Source: Epichloe hybrida (taxonomy: Eukaryota; Ascomycota; Sordariomycetes; Hypocreales; Clavicipitaceae). Taken from it: 64,000 nucleotides of DNA. Of this stretch, positions 62,520 to 64,000 are shown in pieces. Where the stretch lies: contig JAFEKR010000013.1 of the NCBI GenBank assembly GCA_019022495.1, forward strand, positions 744,001-808,000, in the 5' to 3' direction. Every line of letters starts with the position of its first letter. Within the stretch, counting starts at the first letter, position 1. Below the pieces are notes generated by a model. That model did not search any database and was not told the DNA's origin. It saw only the letters and a list, made by a program, of their open reading frames with translations. The translations under genes were made by a program, and so were the position numbers.

Positions 62520-63559
62520 ATGCCTCCCAGAATAGAGGTGCTTCAGCGGCTAGGCACTGTCAATTGTGAGCAAAATCTCGTTTTCCTCCTTTCTCAAACG
62601 GCGTATATAGTGTAAGGTTTTTAGGTATTGGTCTAACTGCTCCATCAGTATGCCTTCGGCCAGCAACTCGGACCGCGACTCCCAACTTCTTACCCGTCAT
62701 ACAGACCGCCAATCTCTCGCAAAGAGAGAAGAAGCGTAAAGCGAAGCAAGATCCTTATAAGTGGGCGCAGGCGCAGCAACGGAAGAATGCCAACCTGAAG
62801 CGTCGCGAGGAGCTGCAGAAGCAGCGGGATGAGGCATGGGGCAATCCCGTGCTGGGCAAGACGACGCCATTTCTCGAGTCCCTCGATACTTCTGGGCAAG
62901 TTGGGCAGAGCGAAGTACCCCGGGACGCCAGTGGCAACATTCTTGGAACACCGCACGAGTTACCGACAACGCCCGGCCTGAGGAACCACTTTCTGACGGA
63001 TGCTGAGTTGGAGGAGGCTACCAAACACGCCTACGCTCTCGGAAAACCTATCATTGGTGTTGTATCCGCACAAATGAGCTCTGGCTTGGAAGAAGACACG
63101 GAGAGGAAATACGAGCAGAATCACGCCAAGGCTGTTGAAGCACTGCGGAGGATAACATCGCTGCGAAATAGTAGCGCCCGGGATCGATTTCACGCCAATG
63201 TCCGTCGCATCGTAGACGAGTTTGGCCGCCACAAGACCGACAAGTTTCTCGCACCAAAACCTCAATCTATCAATCCAAACACCATACCCATGCCTGGCCG
63301 CGCCGGTCCCGATACTGGCAGCTCCGAGGTACAGATTGCCATCTTGACGGCAAAGATTCGCAACCTATCCAAGGCTTTGCTGGTCAACCGGGGTTATAAA
63401 GACAAGCATAATAAGAGGAACTTGAGGCTGCTTGTCCACCGCAGACAGAAACTGCTAGCGTATATGGAGCGAAGAGAAAGGGGCAGCGAGCGTTGGACAC
63501 ACATGATTGAGAAGCTGGGCTTAACACCAGCCACTTGGAAGGGACAGATCGACTTGTAA
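62520..63559 (+). CDS. MRPS28: Mitochondrial small-subunit ribosomal protein uS15m
   Basis: Two exons: 62520-62565 and 62649-63559, joined across an 83-bp intron (GTGAGC...ATCAG), 957 nt, 318 aa. The join reads LGTVN-L-CLRPATRT in frame. Residues about 55-110 are highly charged (SQREKKRKAKQDPYKWAQAQ, KRREELQKQRDEAWG). The S15 domain lies in the C-terminal third: PDTGSSEVQIAILTAKIRNL, DKHNKRNLRLLVHRRQKLLA, GLTPATWKGQIDL at the end. Yeast Mrps28 and bacterial S15 bind the central domain of small-subunit rRNA; the N-terminal basic segment is a plausible mitochondrial targeting sequence. The start ATG was chosen because it begins the only short exon giving a phase-correct join and a Met-Pro-Pro-Arg start usual for fungal members. 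Confidence 0.88.
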
Positions 63560-63755
63560 GAAATGCTGTAGACTACTACCTTCATATGTACAATATCAAG
63601 ACACTCAGTGGACAATTTGCACGTCCGACATGAATGGATGAACACCTTTAGCCTCTGTCATCATGCGGCATTTTTGAGCAAGCCGCCCTATGCGGTGGTC
63701 ATACACTACAAGCGATGCTAAAAAAAAAAATGATGACAAACACTGTTCTGTACTT
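63560..63755. other. Convergent 3' ends of uS15m and VMA6 genes
   Basis: 196 bp containing a run of ten A at 63721-63730; presumably overlapping or adjacent 3' UTRs. Nothing else seen. Confidence 0.5.
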
Positions 63756-64000
63756 TCAAAACACGCTGATAAAATTGCCAATACGATCCTTCTGGCTCTG
63801 AGCTATGCATTCAGCAATCCATGTAATGTTTCGGATTTCCTTTCTATTTGTTAGCAGAATTCATTTGTGGCGTATCATCCGGCACTATGGGGGAGCTCAC
63901 CTGTTCTCGCAGTTTCACCCACGCATACACGATGGCGTACGTGAACTGTCTTGTGAAGGCATTCTTAGAAATCTCCATTTCTTTCTGGTAAAACATATCC
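63756..64000 (-). CDS. VMA6: V-type ATPase subunit d, C-terminal exons (gene continues beyond window)
   Basis: Minus strand. A partial exon at 63901 to the window edge reads DMFYQKEMEISKNAFTRQFT, then YAIVYAWVKLREQ. A 61-bp intron (63840-63900; donor GTGAGC, branch TGCTAAC, acceptor AAAG) follows, and the last exon at 63839-63756 reads EIRNITWIAECIAQ then SQKDRIGNFISVF and a stop. The phase is exact, and WIAECIAQ with the IxNFI-x-VF C-terminus is characteristic of subunit d, which couples the V1 stalk to the membrane ring Vo in vacuolar proton pumps. Only about 60 C-terminal residues are visible. Intron position and family match make the call firm although the reading frame is short. Confidence 0.85.

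Overview
The window looks like a filamentous ascomycete chromosome (Pezizomycotina, perhaps Sordariomycetes). It has two compartments. Positions 1 to about 49,160 are a very AT-rich, TpA-rich, gene-free block. Its retrotransposon coding frames can still be read but are full of TAG/TAA where CAG/CAA/TGG stood, and Cys and His codons have become Tyr codons. This is the signature expected of repeat-induced point mutation (RIP). From about 49,160 the base composition changes abruptly to ordinary GC-balanced, intron-containing fungal genes.

The AT-rich block is a nest of dead transposons whose order of insertion can be read from target-site duplications (TSDs). Element A (1-6604, + strand) is a Ty3/Gypsy chromovirus relic with a CCHC zinc knuckle, RT, RNase H, integrase and chromodomain. 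It ends inside the 3' LTR of element B. Element B (6605-18018, - strand) is another Ty3/Gypsy family with 267-bp LTRs. Its RT is split by element C (11320-15109, + strand, TSD CATCC), an internally deleted member of the same family. Copia elements D (18490-25229, -, TSD ATAGT) and E (32613-39338, +, TSD GTTAG) are inverted copies of one family with 260-bp LTRs; F is a truncated third copy (about 40388-41179). G is a different Copia gag-pol fragment (- strand, about 26390-28902). A 1754-bp hAT-like element (29940-31693, TSD GACATAGC) carries 101-bp internal tandem repeats. Copia H (41973-49163, -) lies inside a TIR-bounded unit (41503-49245) whose right end is only 228 bp from the first gene's start codon.

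The gene-rich part holds: a divergent kinase-like protein (49474-50472, +); an unrecognised gene with one in-frame TAG (50946-51526, -); an LTE1-type RasGEF protein of 1862 aa in two coding exons (53678-59403, +); 40S ribosomal protein S0/uS2 in three exons (60936-62152, -); a divergently transcribed mitochondrial small-subunit protein uS15m (62520-63559, +); and the last two exons of V-ATPase subunit d (63756 to beyond 64000, -). These are mostly conserved housekeeping genes that do not form a pathway.

I found no cluster that I would call a new molecular system. The most informative material is the nested, RIP-mutated transposon architecture, the boundary between the two compartments, and the gene with a possible RIP-type nonsense mutation beside it. 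Exon junctions were placed by reading splice signals and checking phase and family homology by eye.
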